64,000 nt of DNA from Gluconacetobacter aggeris (lineage in GTDB: Bacteria > Pseudomonadota > Alphaproteobacteria > Acetobacterales > Acetobacteraceae), in contig NZ_JABEQD010000003.1 of assembly GCF_014174395.1 (NCBI RefSeq), positions 1-64,000 on the forward strand, in the 5' to 3' direction. The translations under genes were made by a program, and so were the position numbers. Every line of letters begins with the position of its first letter. Within the stretch, counting starts at the first letter, position 1. Below are positions 19,958 through 29,911 of the stretch, piece by piece. Under the pieces are notes generated by a model, which had not been told where the DNA came from, did not search any database, and worked only from the letters and a program-made list of their open reading frames with translations.

Positions 19958-22231
19958 TCAATCATCGAGAATCCGGTCCTGGTGCCGCGGCAGCGGCGTG
20001 CTGACCCGAATGGCGCTGTCCTGCGCGGCCAGCCCCCGCCCGGACAGCGAAGGATTGGTCATGAAGTAATCATGGGCCGAAAACGGCCTGGCGCCGGGTT
20101 CAAGCCGCCGCCACACGCCGTTCTGCTGCAGGACCCAGGATTGCAGATTATCCTTCAGGTCCGTGACCATGATCTGGTCCAGCACCTGCGCATGCACCGT
20201 GGGGTCGCGCATCGGTACCATGCTTTCCACCCGCCAGTCCATGTTCCGCACCATCCAGTCGGCCGACGAGATATAGATCTTCGCATAGCGCGAGGGCAGC
20301 CGGTGCCCGTCACCGAAGGCGAAGATCCGGGCATGTTCCAGAAACCGCCCCACGATCGACTTGACGCGGATATTCTCCGACAGCCCCGCCACCCCCGGCC
20401 GCAGGCAGCAGATCCCCCGCACCACGGCCATGATCCGCACCCCGGCGCACGATGCGCGATAGAGCCGATCGATCAGGTCCGGATCGACCAGCGAATTCAT
20501 CTTCAGCCAGATCTGCCCGGGCCGCCCGGCCCGGACATGCTCGATCTCGGCCTGGATCAGCTCTTCCAGCGTGCGGCGGATCGTCACCGGCGAGAAGGCG
20601 ATGGCCTCCATCCGCGCCGGCATCGCGTAGCCGGTCATGTAGTTGAACAGCCGCGCCGAATCCCGCGCCAGTTCCGGGTCGCAGGTAAAGAAGGACAGAT
20701 CGGTATAGATCCGCGCCGTGATCGGATGATAATTCCCGGTGCCGAAATGGGCGTAGGACCGCAGCGTTCCGCCCTCGCGCCGCACGACCAGGCTGAGCTT
20801 GGCATGGGTCTTGAGGTCGGCGAAGCCGAACACGACCTGCGCGCCGGCGGCCTCCAGCGCACGGGCCAGGCGGATATTGGCTTCCTCGTCGAACCGGGCG
20901 CGCAGCTCCACCATCGCGGTGACCGATTTCCCGGCCTCGGCCGCCTCGATCAGCGCCTTGACGATCGGACTGTCGCGCGAGGTCCGGTACAGCGTCTGCT
21001 TGATCGCCACCACCGCCGGGTCCTGGGCCGCCTGCCGCAGAAACTGCACCACCACGTCGAAACTCTCGAATGGATGATGGACGATCATGTCCTTCGCGCG
21101 GATGGCAGCGAAGCAATCCCCACCGAAATCAAGCACCCGTTCCGGAAAGCGCGGCGTGTAGGGCGGAAACAGCAGTTCGGGCCGATCGTCCACGATCAAT
21201 TGCTTCAGGTCCACCACGCCGATCAGCCCGGGCTGGATCTCGATCTCGTCGGGCGGCACGTTCAGGTCGTTGGCCACCGCCTGCCCCAGATCGGGCGGCA
21301 TGCGGGTATCGATATCCAGATGGATCACCACGCCCCGGCGCCGGCGCTTCAGCGCGCTCTCGTAGGAGCGGACCAGATCCTCGGCCTCATCCTCGAATTC
21401 CACGTCGGTGTCGCGGATCACCCGCAGCACACCCCAATCGCCCGCCATCATGCCGGGGAACAGCCGGTCGATGCACAGCGCGATCATGTTTTCCAGCATG
21501 ATGAACCGGGCAACACCCGGGGGCGACAGGCTGGCCGGCAGCCGGATGAACCGGTCGATCTGGGCCGGCAGCAGGATCATCGCGCTCATGACGAAGCGTC
21601 CGGTCTCCAGGCTCATCAGCCGCAGCGACAGCGCCAGTCCCATATGCGGGATAAAGGGCAGAGGATGCGCCGGGTCGATCGCCAGCGGCGTCAGGACGGG
21701 AAAGACCCGGTCCATGAAGCAGCCATCCAGCCATTCGCGGTCGGCCTCGGTCATGTGGTCCAGGCCGCAGACCACGATCCCGGCTTCGGCCAGCTGCTCG
21801 CGCAGATCCTTCCAGATCCGCTGCTGCTCGCGCAGCAGGCGCGCCGTGCGGGTGCGCACCGCCGCAAGCTGCTGCGCCGGGGTCAGCCCGTCGGGCGACA
21901 TGCTCAGCAGCCCCTCGCGGACCTGCCCCACCAGGCCCGCGACACGGACCGAGTAGAACTCGTCGAGGTTCCCCGCGCTGATCGACAGGAAACGCAGCCG
22001 CTCCAGCAGCGGATTGCGCGGATTATCCGCTTCCTCGACCACGCGCTGGTTGAAATCGAGCCAGGAAAGCTCCCGATTGATGAACCGGGCGGACGAATGC
22101 ATGTCGATCGGCGGCGGCGGCGTCTGCGCGGGTGGCGCCAGCCTCCGCCGTGTCACGGGCGCGGCCGCACGCTTGCCGGCTGTCCGTCCGGATGTCCGGC
22201 GCGAGGGCGTTTTCCCCGTCGGTCTGGTCAA
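19958..22231 (-). CDS. ppk: Polyphosphate kinase 1
   Basis: A PPK1 enzyme of about 757 residues. The N-domain has [20 protein letters not shown]; the catalytic region has [12 protein letters not shown], the phosphorylated His segment [14 protein letters not shown] and HFGTGNYHP. It makes inorganic polyphosphate from ATP. Start choice: a TTG at 22231 has AGGAG with 6-base spacing; another TTG at 22249 gives 763 residues with a weaker AAGGCGGA. A Lys/Arg-rich tail of about 40 residues precedes the usual PPK start. It lies downstream of hda and upstream of ppx on the same strand. Confidence 0.92.
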   Translation of the reverse strand: MTRPTGKTPSRRTSGRTAGKRAAAPVTRRRLAPPAQTPPPPIDMHSSARFINRELSWLDFNQRVVEEADNPRNPLLERLRFLSISAGNLDEFYSVRVAGLVGQVREGLLSMSPDGLTPAQQLAAVRTRTARLLREQQRIWKDLREQLAEAGIVVCGLDHMTEADREWLDGCFMDRVFPVLTPLAIDPAHPLPFIPHMGLALSLRLMSLETGRFVMSAMILLPAQIDRFIRLPASLSPPGVARFIMLENMIALCIDRLFPGMMAGDWGVLRVIRDTDVEFEDEAEDLVRSYESALKRRRRGVVIHLDIDTRMPPDLGQAVANDLNVPPDEIEIQPGLIGVVDLKQLIVDDRPELLFPPYTPRFPERVLDFGGDCFAAIRAKDMIVHHPFESFDVVVQFLRQAAQDPAVVAIKQTLYRTSRDSPIVKALIEAAEAGKSVTAMVELRARFDEEANIRLARALEAAGAQVVFGFADLKTHAKLSLVVRREGGTLRSYAHFGTGNYHPITARIYTDLSFFTCDPELARDSARLFNYMTGYAMPARMEAIAFSPVTIRRTLEELIQAEIEHVRAGRPGQIWLKMNSLVDPDLIDRLYRASCAGVRIMAVVRGICCLRPGVAGLSENIRVKSIVGRFLEHARIFAFGDGHRLPSRYAKIYISSADWMVRNMDWRVESMVPMRDPTVHAQVLDQIMVTDLKDNLQSWVLQQNGVWRRLEPGARPFSAHDYFMTNPSLSGRGLAAQDSAIRVSTPLPRHQDRILDD

Positions 22232-22306
22232 TCCAATCTCCTGCCACAAATCCGCCTTCGTTCGTCAAACTAGGCGGAAACACCCAGCGATGCCAACGCG
22301 TGAGGT

Positions 22307-23080
22307 TTAGGAAACGGGGCCATCCCCCGGCCGGTCGGACGCCATCTCCTCATGGTCCAGCAGGTCATGCAGCGCCGCCACGGCCAGCGCGCGGGTCACG
22401 CGCCGTCCCGCCGCCAGCCCGGCCTGATCCAGCCGGATCGCGGCATCGCGAATGGCCGAGGCCGTGCGCGGCAGGCGGCGCAGCAGCCATTCGGTCACCG
22501 GCTGGCTGACCACGATCTGCCGGTCCGCCAGATGACGCAGCAGCAGGATCCGCAGCAGCGTATCCTCGGGCTGGCGCAGTTCGATGGCCATCGTCGCGCG
22601 CAGCCTGCTCGCCAGGTCCGGCAGCACCACCGGCCAGCGTGCGGGCGGCAGGCGGGCCGCCATCACCAGCGCAATCCGCTGCTCGCGGGCCGCGTTCAGC
22701 AGATGCAATATCGCCTGCTGGTCCTCCGCGCGGTCCGCATCGTCCACCGCCACGGCGCGGAACATATTCGCCGGACCGTCCAGCAATTCGCCCAACGTCG
22801 CCCGCGTGACATCCGCGCCGCGCAGCAGAACGGCCCCATGCTCCTGCGCCCAGATCTCCAGCAGGTGGGTCTTGCCGGCACCGGCCGCGCCCCACAGCGC
22901 CAGCCTGTGCTCGGGCCACGGGTTCGCCCCCAGCAGCCAGGCCCGTGCCGCACCGTTCGACGCCGCCGCGACGAAATCCGTCCGGGCGAAACGGCTGCGA
23001 TGCCCAAAGGGCAACGCAAGCTGGTCCGCCCCGCCTGCCGGCGCCCTTTCGCCCGGATTCTGCACCGCCTGTTCAACCAC
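22307..23080 (-). CDS. hda: DnaA-related replication regulator (Hda-like)
   Basis: A 257-residue AAA+ protein with the opening LALPFGHR...FVAAASN found in Hda/HdaA and a Walker A GAAGAGKTHL near residue 65, followed by a Walker B-like VAVDDAD. It lacks the DnaA DNA-binding domain. Hda binds the sliding clamp and stimulates hydrolysis of DnaA-ATP, limiting re-initiation. It starts at a GTG and is divergent from purM, an arrangement seen in many alphaproteobacteria. ppk follows 75 bases downstream. Confidence 0.82.
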   Translation of the reverse strand: MVEQAVQNPGERAPAGGADQLALPFGHRSRFARTDFVAAASNGAARAWLLGANPWPEHRLALWGAAGAGKTHLLEIWAQEHGAVLLRGADVTRATLGELLDGPANMFRAVAVDDADRAEDQQAILHLLNAAREQRIALVMAARLPPARWPVVLPDLASRLRATMAIELRQPEDTLLRILLLRHLADRQIVVSQPVTEWLLRRLPRTASAIRDAAIRLDQAGLAAGRRVTRALAVAALHDLLDHEEMASDRPGDGPVS

Positions 23081-23208
23081 TGCTTTGCGTGCCGCCTTCG
23101 CCTGCCGTAAAGGAACCCTGAGCGTTTACCCTACCTCGCCCCATTCTTCGACCCCCGCCGTTACGACGGGGCGACGGACGGGGCGCGACGACGACGAAGG
23201 CCCCGCAC

Positions 23209-24300
23209 ATGACCTCCGCCCCCTCCTCTTCTTCGGCCCAGCCCGCCGCCGGCGCCACCTACCGCGACGCTGGCGTGGACATCGAAGCCGGCGACGCACT
23301 GGTCGATGCCATCAAGCCGGCGGCCAAGGCGACGGATCGCCCCGGCACCATGGGGGGCCTGGGCGGATTCGGGGCCCTGTTCGACCTGAAGGCCGCGGGT
23401 TTCAGCGATCCGGTCCTGGTCTCCTGCACCGACGGCGTGGGTACCAAGCTGATGATCGCCATCGAAAGCGGACTGCACGAAACCGTTGGCATCGACCTGG
23501 TGGCCATGTGCGTGAACGACCTGGTCGTCCAGGGCGCGGAGCCGCTCTTCTTCCTGGATTATTTCGCCACCGGCCGGCTGGCGGTCGAAGATGCCGCCAA
23601 GGTGGTGCGCGGCATCGCCCAGGGCTGCGCCGAATCGGGCTGCGCACTGGTGGGCGGCGAAACCGCCGAAATGCCGGGCATGTACGCCCCCGGCCATTAT
23701 GACCTGGCCGGCTTCTCGGTCGGTGCCGCCGAGCGTTCGGCGCTGCTGCCCGCCGGCATCGCCGCCGGCGACACGCTGATCGGACTTACCGCCAGCGGCG
23801 TGCATTCCAATGGCTTCTCGCTGGTCCGCTCCATCGTCGCGCGCAGCGGCCTGGCATGGAACGCCCCCTGCCCCTTCGCCGAAGGCCAGACCCTGGCCGA
23901 GGCGCTGATGACGCCCACGCGCCTCTATGTAAAGCCGGTGCTCGCCCTGCATCGGCAGGGCCTGATCCAGGGCGCCGCGCACATCACCGGCGGCGGCCTG
24001 CCGGGCAATCTGCCGCGCGTGCTGCCGGCGGGCCTGACGGCGGTGATCGACGGCGATGCCTGGCAGATCCCTCCGGTCTTCCGCTGGCTGGCGCAGACCG
24101 GCCAGGTCGATGCCGACGAGATGCTGAAAGTGTTCAATTGCGGCATCGGCATGGTGCTGGTCGCCCGCGACGCCGACGCCGCATTGGCCGCCCTGCGCGC
24201 GGCGGGCGAAACCCCGGTCGTGATCGGCCGGCTGGACGCCTCCGCTCCCGACGCCCCGGCCGGCCTGCGCTTCACCACCCGCCCCGATTTCACCGGCTAA
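23209..24300 (+). CDS. purM: Phosphoribosylformylglycinamidine cyclo-ligase
   Basis: A 363-residue PurM (AIR synthetase), full length. Conserved segments include [19 protein letters not shown] at the start, [28 protein letters not shown] and [11 protein letters not shown]. It converts FGAM and ATP to AIR in de novo purine synthesis. A 6-base gap to purN indicates one operon, so purine synthesis lies only 11 kb from the purine-degradation block. Confidence 0.96.
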   Translation: MTSAPSSSSAQPAAGATYRDAGVDIEAGDALVDAIKPAAKATDRPGTMGGLGGFGALFDLKAAGFSDPVLVSCTDGVGTKLMIAIESGLHETVGIDLVAMCVNDLVVQGAEPLFFLDYFATGRLAVEDAAKVVRGIAQGCAESGCALVGGETAEMPGMYAPGHYDLAGFSVGAAERSALLPAGIAAGDTLIGLTASGVHSNGFSLVRSIVARSGLAWNAPCPFAEGQTLAEALMTPTRLYVKPVLALHRQGLIQGAAHITGGGLPGNLPRVLPAGLTAVIDGDAWQIPPVFRWLAQTGQVDADEMLKVFNCGIGMVLVARDADAALAALRAAGETPVVIGRLDASAPDAPAGLRFTTRPDFTG

Positions 24301-24306
24301 ACATCC

Positions 24307-24945
24307 GTGAGCGAAACCTCATCGGACGATCGCTGTCCGATCGCGATCCTGATCAGCGGGCGCGGCAGCAACATGCGCGCGCTGATCGATGCCTGCGCCG
24401 CGCCGGATTTCCCGGCACGCATCGTCATGGTCCTCAGCAACAAGCCCGATGCCCCCGGCCTGGATATCGCCCGCGCCGCGGGCCTGCGGGCCGAGGCCGT
24501 CGATCATCGCCCGTTCGGCAAGGATCGCGCGGCGCATGAACGCGCGGTCGACACCATGCTGCGCGAGGCCGGCGTGGAACTGGTCTGCCTGGCCGGCTAC
24601 ATGCGGCTGCTGACACCCTTCCTGACCGAATCCTGGGCCGGACGGATGCTCAACATCCACCCCAGCCTGCTGCCAGCCTTCCCCGGCCTGCACACGCATG
24701 AGCGCGCGCTGGAAGCCGGCGTGAAGCTGCATGGCTGCACGGTGCATCTGGTGACGGAAGTGATGGATGACGGCCCGATCCTGGGCCAGGCTGCCGTGCC
24801 GGTCCATGCCGACGACACGCCCGAAGACCTTGCCGCACGCGTGCTGGAACAGGAACATCGCCTGTATCCGGCCGCCCTGCACAGGCTCCTGCGGCCCGAA
24901 ACGTCGCCATCGGCCGAGGATGGCGGATCGCTGCTGGTCGTCTGA
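24307..24945 (+). CDS. purN: Phosphoribosylglycinamide formyltransferase
   Basis: A 212-residue PurN starting at a GTG. It has the early ISGRGSNM motif, LAGYMRLL, the NIHPSLLPAFPG segment with the catalytic Asn-His, and VTEVMDDGPIL with the Asp. It transfers formyl from 10-formyl-THF to GAR. It is followed by a strong hairpin at 24955-24978. Confidence 0.95.
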   Translation: MSETSSDDRCPIAILISGRGSNMRALIDACAAPDFPARIVMVLSNKPDAPGLDIARAAGLRAEAVDHRPFGKDRAAHERAVDTMLREAGVELVCLAGYMRLLTPFLTESWAGRMLNIHPSLLPAFPGLHTHERALEAGVKLHGCTVHLVTEVMDDGPILGQAAVPVHADDTPEDLAARVLEQEHRLYPAALHRLLRPETSPSAEDGGSLLVV

Positions 24946-24954
24946 CCAGCCGAT

Positions 24955-24978
24955 GGCGGGCACCCGAGGGTGCCCGCC
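24955..24978. terminator. Hairpin between convergent purN and ndk
   Basis: GGCGGGCACCC and GGGTGCCCGCC form perfect 11-base arms around GA (in practice a 10-pair stem with a 4-base loop). There is no T-run, but it sits 9 bases past purN and just beyond the ndk stop, so it can serve both strands. Confidence 0.65.
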
Positions 24979-24987
24979 CACTGCCGA

Positions 24988-25410
24988 TCAGGGCAGGATT
25001 TCGGTCTGTGCGAAGAAGAACGCGATCTCGTTGTTCGCGTTTTCCAGGCTGTCCGAACCATGGACCGAATTCGCTTCGATGCTCTCGGCGAACTCGGCGC
25101 GCACGGTGCCGGGGGCAGCCTTCTTCGGGTCGGTGGCGCCCATGACGTCACGATGCTTCAGGACGGCGTTCTCGCCTTCCAGAACCTGCACCACGACCGG
25201 GCCGGAGATCATGAACGACACCAGGTCGTTATAGAACGGACGCTCCTTGTGGACGGCGTAGAACGCGCCGGCGACCGCTTCGGTCAGCTGGACGCGCTTC
25301 TGCGCCACGATCCGCAGGCCGGCCTCTTCGAACACGGCATTGATCTTGCCGGTCAGGTTGCGCCGGGTCGCGTCCGGCTTGATGATCGACAGGGTACGTT
25401 CGGTCGCCAT
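24988..25410 (-). CDS. ndk: Nucleoside diphosphate kinase
   Basis: A 140-residue Ndk of standard length. [11 protein letters not shown] opens the protein and [12 protein letters not shown] holds the phosphorylated active-site His. It equilibrates NTP/NDP pools using ATP. The ATG at 25410 has AGAAGGAG upstream; the open frame continues further but is not coding. It is monocistronic and convergent with purMN. Confidence 0.96.
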   Translation of the reverse strand: MATERTLSIIKPDATRRNLTGKINAVFEEAGLRIVAQKRVQLTEAVAGAFYAVHKERPFYNDLVSFMISGPVVVQVLEGENAVLKHRDVMGATDPKKAAPGTVRAEFAESIEANSVHGSDSLENANNEIAFFFAQTEILP

Positions 25411-25581
25411 GGGATGGCTCCTTCTTCTTGGTCGCATTGCATGACCGGGACCCCCTGCCCATCCGGACCGGCGCCCCTCACGCGCGCCATCTAGAGCATA
25501 TTGGGCAGGACTGGTAGGTACAGCATCACGAATCCTGCCCGCCTCGCCGGGCAAGCCGCCAAATTTCCGGAGCCTGCCCCC

Positions 25582-27465
25582 GTGAGTCTGCTCGTCATCT
25601 CCGACCTGACCCTTCGCATCGCGGGGCGCACCCTGCTGGACGGAGCGTCGCTGAGCGTCGATCCGGGGCGCAAGATCGGCCTGGTCGGGCGCAACGGCGC
25701 CGGCAAATCCACCCTGCTGGCCGCCATCGCCGGCGACATCGCACCCGATGGCGGCACCATCACCCTGTCCTCGCGCGCCCGCATGGCCCGCATCCGGCAG
25801 GAAGCCCCCTCCGGCGACGCCAACCTGCTGGACACCGTGCTGGCCGGCGACCTCGAACGTACGACCCTGCTGGCCGAATCCGAACGGACGACCGACCCGG
25901 CGCGACTGGCCGACATTCACGAGCGCCTGCGCGCCATCGGCGCCGACAGCGCGCCTTCACGCGCCGCCACCATCCTGTCGGGGCTGGGGTTCGACGCCGC
26001 CGCCCAGGCCCGTCCGGTCTCGGATTTCTCGGGTGGCTGGCGGATGCGCGTGGCGCTGGCCACCGCCCTGTTCCTCAACCCCGACCTGCTGCTGCTGGAC
26101 GAACCGACCAACCATCTGGATCTGGAAGCCACCATCTGGCTGGAAAGCTGGCTGGCCCGCTTCTCCGGCGCGGCGCTGATCGTCAGCCACGATCGCGGAT
26201 TGCTGGACCGCTCTGTCGACGCCATCGCCCATCTCGACCAGCGCCGCCTGTCGCTGACCCCCGGCGGCTATGACGAGTTCGTCCGCATCCGCACCGAGCA
26301 GGCCCTGCAACAGGCCCGCGCCGCCGAGCGGATCGCCGCCCAGCGCGCCCACATGCAATCCTTCGTCGACCGCTTCCGCGCCAAGGCCACCAAGGCCCGG
26401 CAGGCCCAGGCCCGCGTGAAGGCGCTGGAAAAACTGCCGGTGATCGAAGCGGTGGTCGAGGATACGCCCACCCGCTTCGCCTTCCCCGAACCCACTCCCC
26501 TGCCGCCGCCGATGCTGACGCTGGACCGCGTGTCGGTGGGCTATGACGGCAAACCGATCCTCTCGAACCTGTCGCTGCGGCTGGACATGGAAGACCGGAT
26601 CGCCCTGCTGGGGGCGAACGGCAACGGCAAATCGACCTTCGCCAAGCTGATCGCCGGCCGCCTGGCGCCGCTGTCGGGAACGGCCAACCACAATCCGCGC
26701 CTGCGGGTCGGTTATTTCGCCCAGCACCAGGCCGAGGAACTGGTGCCCGACGAAACACCCGTCGCCCACATGGCCCGCGCCATGCCCAAGGCCCCGCCCA
26801 CGGCCGTACGCGCCCAGCTTGCCCGTTTCGGACTGGATGCCGACCGCGCGGACACCGTGACCCGCGACCTGTCAGGCGGCGAAAAGGCCCGGCTGCTGCT
26901 GGCGCTGGCCACCCGGGACGCCCCTCATCTGCTGATCCTGGACGAACCGACCAACCATCTGGACCTGGACGCGCGCGAGGCGCTGATCCGCGCCCTGGCC
27001 GAATTCGAAGGCGCGGTGCTGCTGATCAGCCACGATCCGCATCTGGTCGAACTGGTGGCCGACCGGTTGTGGCTGGTGGGCGACGGCACCGTCCGCCCCT
27101 TCGACGGCGACATGGCCGAATATCGCGTCTGGCTGTCCGAACGCGCCCGCGCGGCCAGCCGGCCGGCAACGACTCCCACCGCACCGAAGCGCGAAGACCG
27201 TCGCGACCGCGCCGAAGCCCGCAAGGCCGTAGCCCCCCTGCGGAAAAAGGCGCGCGACGCCGAAGCACGTATCGGCAAGCTGACGGCGGAACGCGCCCGG
27301 CTGGAAACCCGCCTGGCCGACCCGGCGCTCTACGCCACCGGCAGCGCGGAGGACGTGACGGCGATCAACACCCGCCTCGCCGCCATCGGGCGCGAAGAAG
27401 CGGCGGCCGAGGAAGAATGGCTGCTGGCCGAGGCCGCGATCGAGGAAGCCTCCGCCCAGGACTGA
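25582..27465 (+). CDS. ABC-F family ATPase (Uup/YheS-like)
   Basis: A 627-residue soluble protein with two tandem ABC domains and no membrane helices. The first has [17 protein letters not shown] and [11 protein letters not shown]; the second has [20 protein letters not shown] and [12 protein letters not shown] charged, probably coiled-coil C-terminal tail (residues about 530-627) follows. ABC-F proteins act on the ribosome, rescuing or tuning translation. The GTG at 25582 has GGAG 9 bases upstream; a longer frame from 25501 lacks support. Whether it is Uup, YheS/EttA-like or a resistance factor cannot be told from sequence. Confidence 0.9.
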   Translation: MSLLVISDLTLRIAGRTLLDGASLSVDPGRKIGLVGRNGAGKSTLLAAIAGDIAPDGGTITLSSRARMARIRQEAPSGDANLLDTVLAGDLERTTLLAESERTTDPARLADIHERLRAIGADSAPSRAATILSGLGFDAAAQARPVSDFSGGWRMRVALATALFLNPDLLLLDEPTNHLDLEATIWLESWLARFSGAALIVSHDRGLLDRSVDAIAHLDQRRLSLTPGGYDEFVRIRTEQALQQARAAERIAAQRAHMQSFVDRFRAKATKARQAQARVKALEKLPVIEAVVEDTPTRFAFPEPTPLPPPMLTLDRVSVGYDGKPILSNLSLRLDMEDRIALLGANGNGKSTFAKLIAGRLAPLSGTANHNPRLRVGYFAQHQAEELVPDETPVAHMARAMPKAPPTAVRAQLARFGLDADRADTVTRDLSGGEKARLLLALATRDAPHLLILDEPTNHLDLDAREALIRALAEFEGAVLLISHDPHLVELVADRLWLVGDGTVRPFDGDMAEYRVWLSERARAASRPATTPTAPKREDRRDRAEARKAVAPLRKKARDAEARIGKLTAERARLETRLADPALYATGSAEDVTAINTRLAAIGREEAAAEEEWLLAEAAIEEASAQD

Positions 27466-27663
27466 TCGGACACCAAATGCCCGACCGGGCCGTCCGGTCC
27501 CGTTTCTCCGGGGTGGCATCCCCCTGGTATCCTTTCATTCACGGGAACGTTGCCACTATGCCTTCTACTCCGTAGGCGCGCGCCCTTGCGGCCTCCGCCG
27601 GCATCGACGCGCGCGGACGGATATGCGAACCAATCCTCCTGCCGACCACAAAGCGGAAACGCC

Positions 27664-28797
27664 ATGCCCCCCACCGCCGTGACCGACTCCAAGCCAGCCG
27701 CCTCGACCGAGAAGCGCGAACCCCGGCACGAAACGCCTCCCACCGATCCGCGTGCCATCCAACTGGCCAAGATCCACGCCCTGCTCCAGAAGACGATCCT
27801 GCTGACAGCCGTGATCCTGTCGATCTGGCTGCTCGGTCCCGTGCTGATGGTCGTCTTCGCCGCGACATTGCTGGCGGTCATCCTTCACAACCTGGCGCTG
27901 CTGGCCCAGCGATGGATCAGGTTGCCCTACTGGCTGGCGCTCACCCTGGTCGTCGTGATCCTGCTATCCGCCTTCGCCGGCCTGATCTGGAGCAGCGGCC
28001 CCACAATCGCCGAACAGGCGACACGCCTGCGCGTGGCACTGACCACGCAGGCCTATGCCGTGCGGGCGCAACTGGGCACCAGCGAGTTCGGGCGCACGCT
28101 GCTGGACTATCTGCCGCAGGCGCTGGGCGGCACCCAGACCGGCGGCAGCGGCGGCGAAGGCATGGGGTCACGCATCGCCGGGTCGATGACCGGCGTCCTC
28201 TCCTCGGCGTTCGGCGCCGTCGGCACGCTGGCGGTGATCCTGATCGCCGGCCTGTATTTCGCCCTGTCTCCCGCGCTGTATGTCAACGGCCTGCTGCGCC
28301 TGTTCCCCACGACACACCGCCCGACGGCGCGGGAATTGCTGCTGGTGGCAGGGCGCACATTATGGGCCTGGACCACCGGCCAGGCGCTGGACATGTTCGT
28401 CGTCGGCCTGCTGTCCGCGCTTGGCCTGTGGTTCATCGGCGTGCCGCTGGCGCTGGCGCTGGGCGTCGTCGCCGGCCTGGCGAATTTCATCCCCTATATC
28501 GGCGCGTTCATCGGCGCGATCCCCGCCATCCTGCTGGGCCTGTCGGTCGGCACGCGCGAGGGGCTGATGGTGCTGGGGCTCTATACCGCCATCCAGTTCT
28601 TCGAGGGCAACGTCATGGCGCCGCTGATCCAGCGCCACGCGGTGCAGATGCCGCCCGGCGTGACCATCCTGTCGCAGACCGTGTTCGGCACCATTCTCGG
28701 CCTGCCGGGGCTGATCCTGGCCTCGCCGCTGACGGCGGCCCTGCTGGCCGTGATGGACCGCGCCAGCCCGCCGCTCGACGAGTCCGACCGGGTCTGA
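27664..28797 (+). CDS. AI-2E/PerM-family membrane transporter
   Basis: A 377-residue inner-membrane protein with about 8 predicted helices, matching the PerM/AI-2E exporter family (PF01594). The C-terminal GLANFIPYIGAFIGAIPAIL and FFEGNVMAPLIQRHAV segments are characteristic. The first 45 residues are hydrophilic. Members have been linked to autoinducer or ion export, but the substrate here is unknown. The stop codon lies inside a strong hairpin (28784-28807). Confidence 0.85.
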   Translation: MPPTAVTDSKPAASTEKREPRHETPPTDPRAIQLAKIHALLQKTILLTAVILSIWLLGPVLMVVFAATLLAVILHNLALLAQRWIRLPYWLALTLVVVILLSAFAGLIWSSGPTIAEQATRLRVALTTQAYAVRAQLGTSEFGRTLLDYLPQALGGTQTGGSGGEGMGSRIAGSMTGVLSSAFGAVGTLAVILIAGLYFALSPALYVNGLLRLFPTTHRPTARELLLVAGRTLWAWTTGQALDMFVVGLLSALGLWFIGVPLALALGVVAGLANFIPYIGAFIGAIPAILLGLSVGTREGLMVLGLYTAIQFFEGNVMAPLIQRHAVQMPPGVTILSQTVFGTILGLPGLILASPLTAALLAVMDRASPPLDESDRV

Positions 28798-28807
28798 ACC
28801 CGGTCGG
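28784..28807. terminator. Bidirectional hairpin overlapping the transporter stop codon
   Basis: CCGACCGGGT-CTGA-ACCCGGTCGG is a perfect 10-base inverted repeat with a 4-base loop. The loop includes the TGA of the plus-strand transporter. It ends 6 bases from the convergent HAD gene. No T-run follows on either strand. Confidence 0.55.
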
Positions 28808-28812
28808 CAGAT

Positions 28813-29415
28813 TCACATCTGGTCGGTAGCGGGCCGGATATACGGGCGGATATCCACCCCCTGCATGCCGGCATGACCGGCCGCCGCCAGCCCCTCGGCG
28901 CTATCCTCCAGCACCAGGCAGCCATCGGGCGCGGCGCCGAGCCGGCGCGCGGCCTCCAGAAACAGGTCGGGAGCCGGCTTGGGGCGCGCCACATCGTCGA
29001 TCGTCACGACCGTATCGAACAGGTCCAGCAATCCCGTACGGGTCAGCGACGCACGCACGATCTCGCGCGATCCGCTGGACGCCACCGCCATCGGCAGCGT
29101 GCCCCGATACCGGCGGGCCAGGTCCGCCACCACGGCGATTTCCCGCAGGTCGGCCATGGCCGACAGCACATTCCGCCGGGCGGCACGGACAATGGCGGCC
29201 CGATCCAGCGGCCGCCCCAGCTCCGCCTCCATCAGGTCCAGCACCATGTGTTCCGACAGCCCACCCCGGCCATGAAACCATTCCGGCGCCACCTCATGCG
29301 CCGCCTCCGACTGCAGGGCGGCCAGCCACGCCCGCAGATAGAGCGGCAACGTATCGACCAGCGTACCGTCGCAATCGAAGATCAGCGCCGTCGCTTGCGC
29401 CGGGACGGCAATCAC
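28813..29415 (-). CDS. HAD-superfamily phosphatase (beta-phosphoglucomutase-like)
   Basis: A 200-residue HAD hydrolase. Motif I is FDCDGTLVD, motif II AVASSGSR, motif III includes RPKPAPDLF and motif IV LVLEDSAEGLAAA. The helical cap between residues 20 and 80 is the small type seen in phosphoglycolate phosphatases and beta-phosphoglucomutases. It starts at a GTG overlapping the upstream stop (GTGA). The substrate is a small phosphorylated metabolite, perhaps a sugar phosphate given the sugar-nucleotide genes upstream. Confidence 0.83.
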   Translation of the reverse strand: MIAVPAQATALIFDCDGTLVDTLPLYLRAWLAALQSEAAHEVAPEWFHGRGGLSEHMVLDLMEAELGRPLDRAAIVRAARRNVLSAMADLREIAVVADLARRYRGTLPMAVASSGSREIVRASLTRTGLLDLFDTVVTIDDVARPKPAPDLFLEAARRLGAAPDGCLVLEDSAEGLAAAGHAGMQGVDIRPYIRPATDQM

Positions 29416-29894
29416 GGAAAGGCGGTCCGCTCATAGGGATGCTGGTCCACAAGCTGGCGCAGCGGCGCGAAATCGCCTTCGGAGAACTGATGAACGCGGA
29501 TCACGGCACCCGGCCGATCCTCCAGGAACACCGTATCGTTCCAGTCGGCGGCGCTGATGCCGGTCCACAGCGTCATGCTGTAGGGGACGGGCTTGCCGTC
29601 CGGTCCAGCCGGCCGGTTTGCCGTCAGGGTGATGGTGGCATCGCCCGACGAAGGCGGCGTCTGTCCCAGCGGCCCCCACACGGCGCGATGATGTTGCAGC
29701 CAGTCATTGAGCGTATGGATCTCCGCCGCCGACAGCGCACGCTGCTGGCGCATCGGCCCCACGCTGATCACCCCCGAACTCATCTCGGGGATTGTCAGCG
29801 GCTTGAAATTCGGCATCGCGAAGGACCACAGCACGGCCGTTGTCCCGACCGTGACCCCCAGGAATCCCAGAAGCAGCGCTGTTTCCCGTCTCAT
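29412..29894 (-). CDS. Small membrane-anchored protein of unknown function
   Basis: A 160-residue protein that I do not recognise. Residues 1-27 (MRRETALLLGFLGVTVGTTAVL...) form an uncleaved signal or membrane anchor; the rest is hydrophilic with few charged repeats and ends in a helical segment. The ATG at 29894 has GAGAAAG upstream; the longer frame is a shadow of the DegT gene. It lies 17 bases after the aminotransferase gene and overlaps the HAD gene by 4 bases, so it belongs to the same transcript as the sugar genes. Confidence 0.68.
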   Translation of the reverse strand: MRRETALLLGFLGVTVGTTAVLWSFAMPNFKPLTIPEMSSGVISVGPMRQQRALSAAEIHTLNDWLQHHRAVWGPLGQTPPSSGDATITLTANRPAGPDGKPVPYSMTLWTGISAADWNDTVFLEDRPGAVIRVHQFSEGDFAPLRQLVDQHPYERTAFP

Positions 29895-29911
29895 GCCAAT
29901 GTCTTTCTCGT

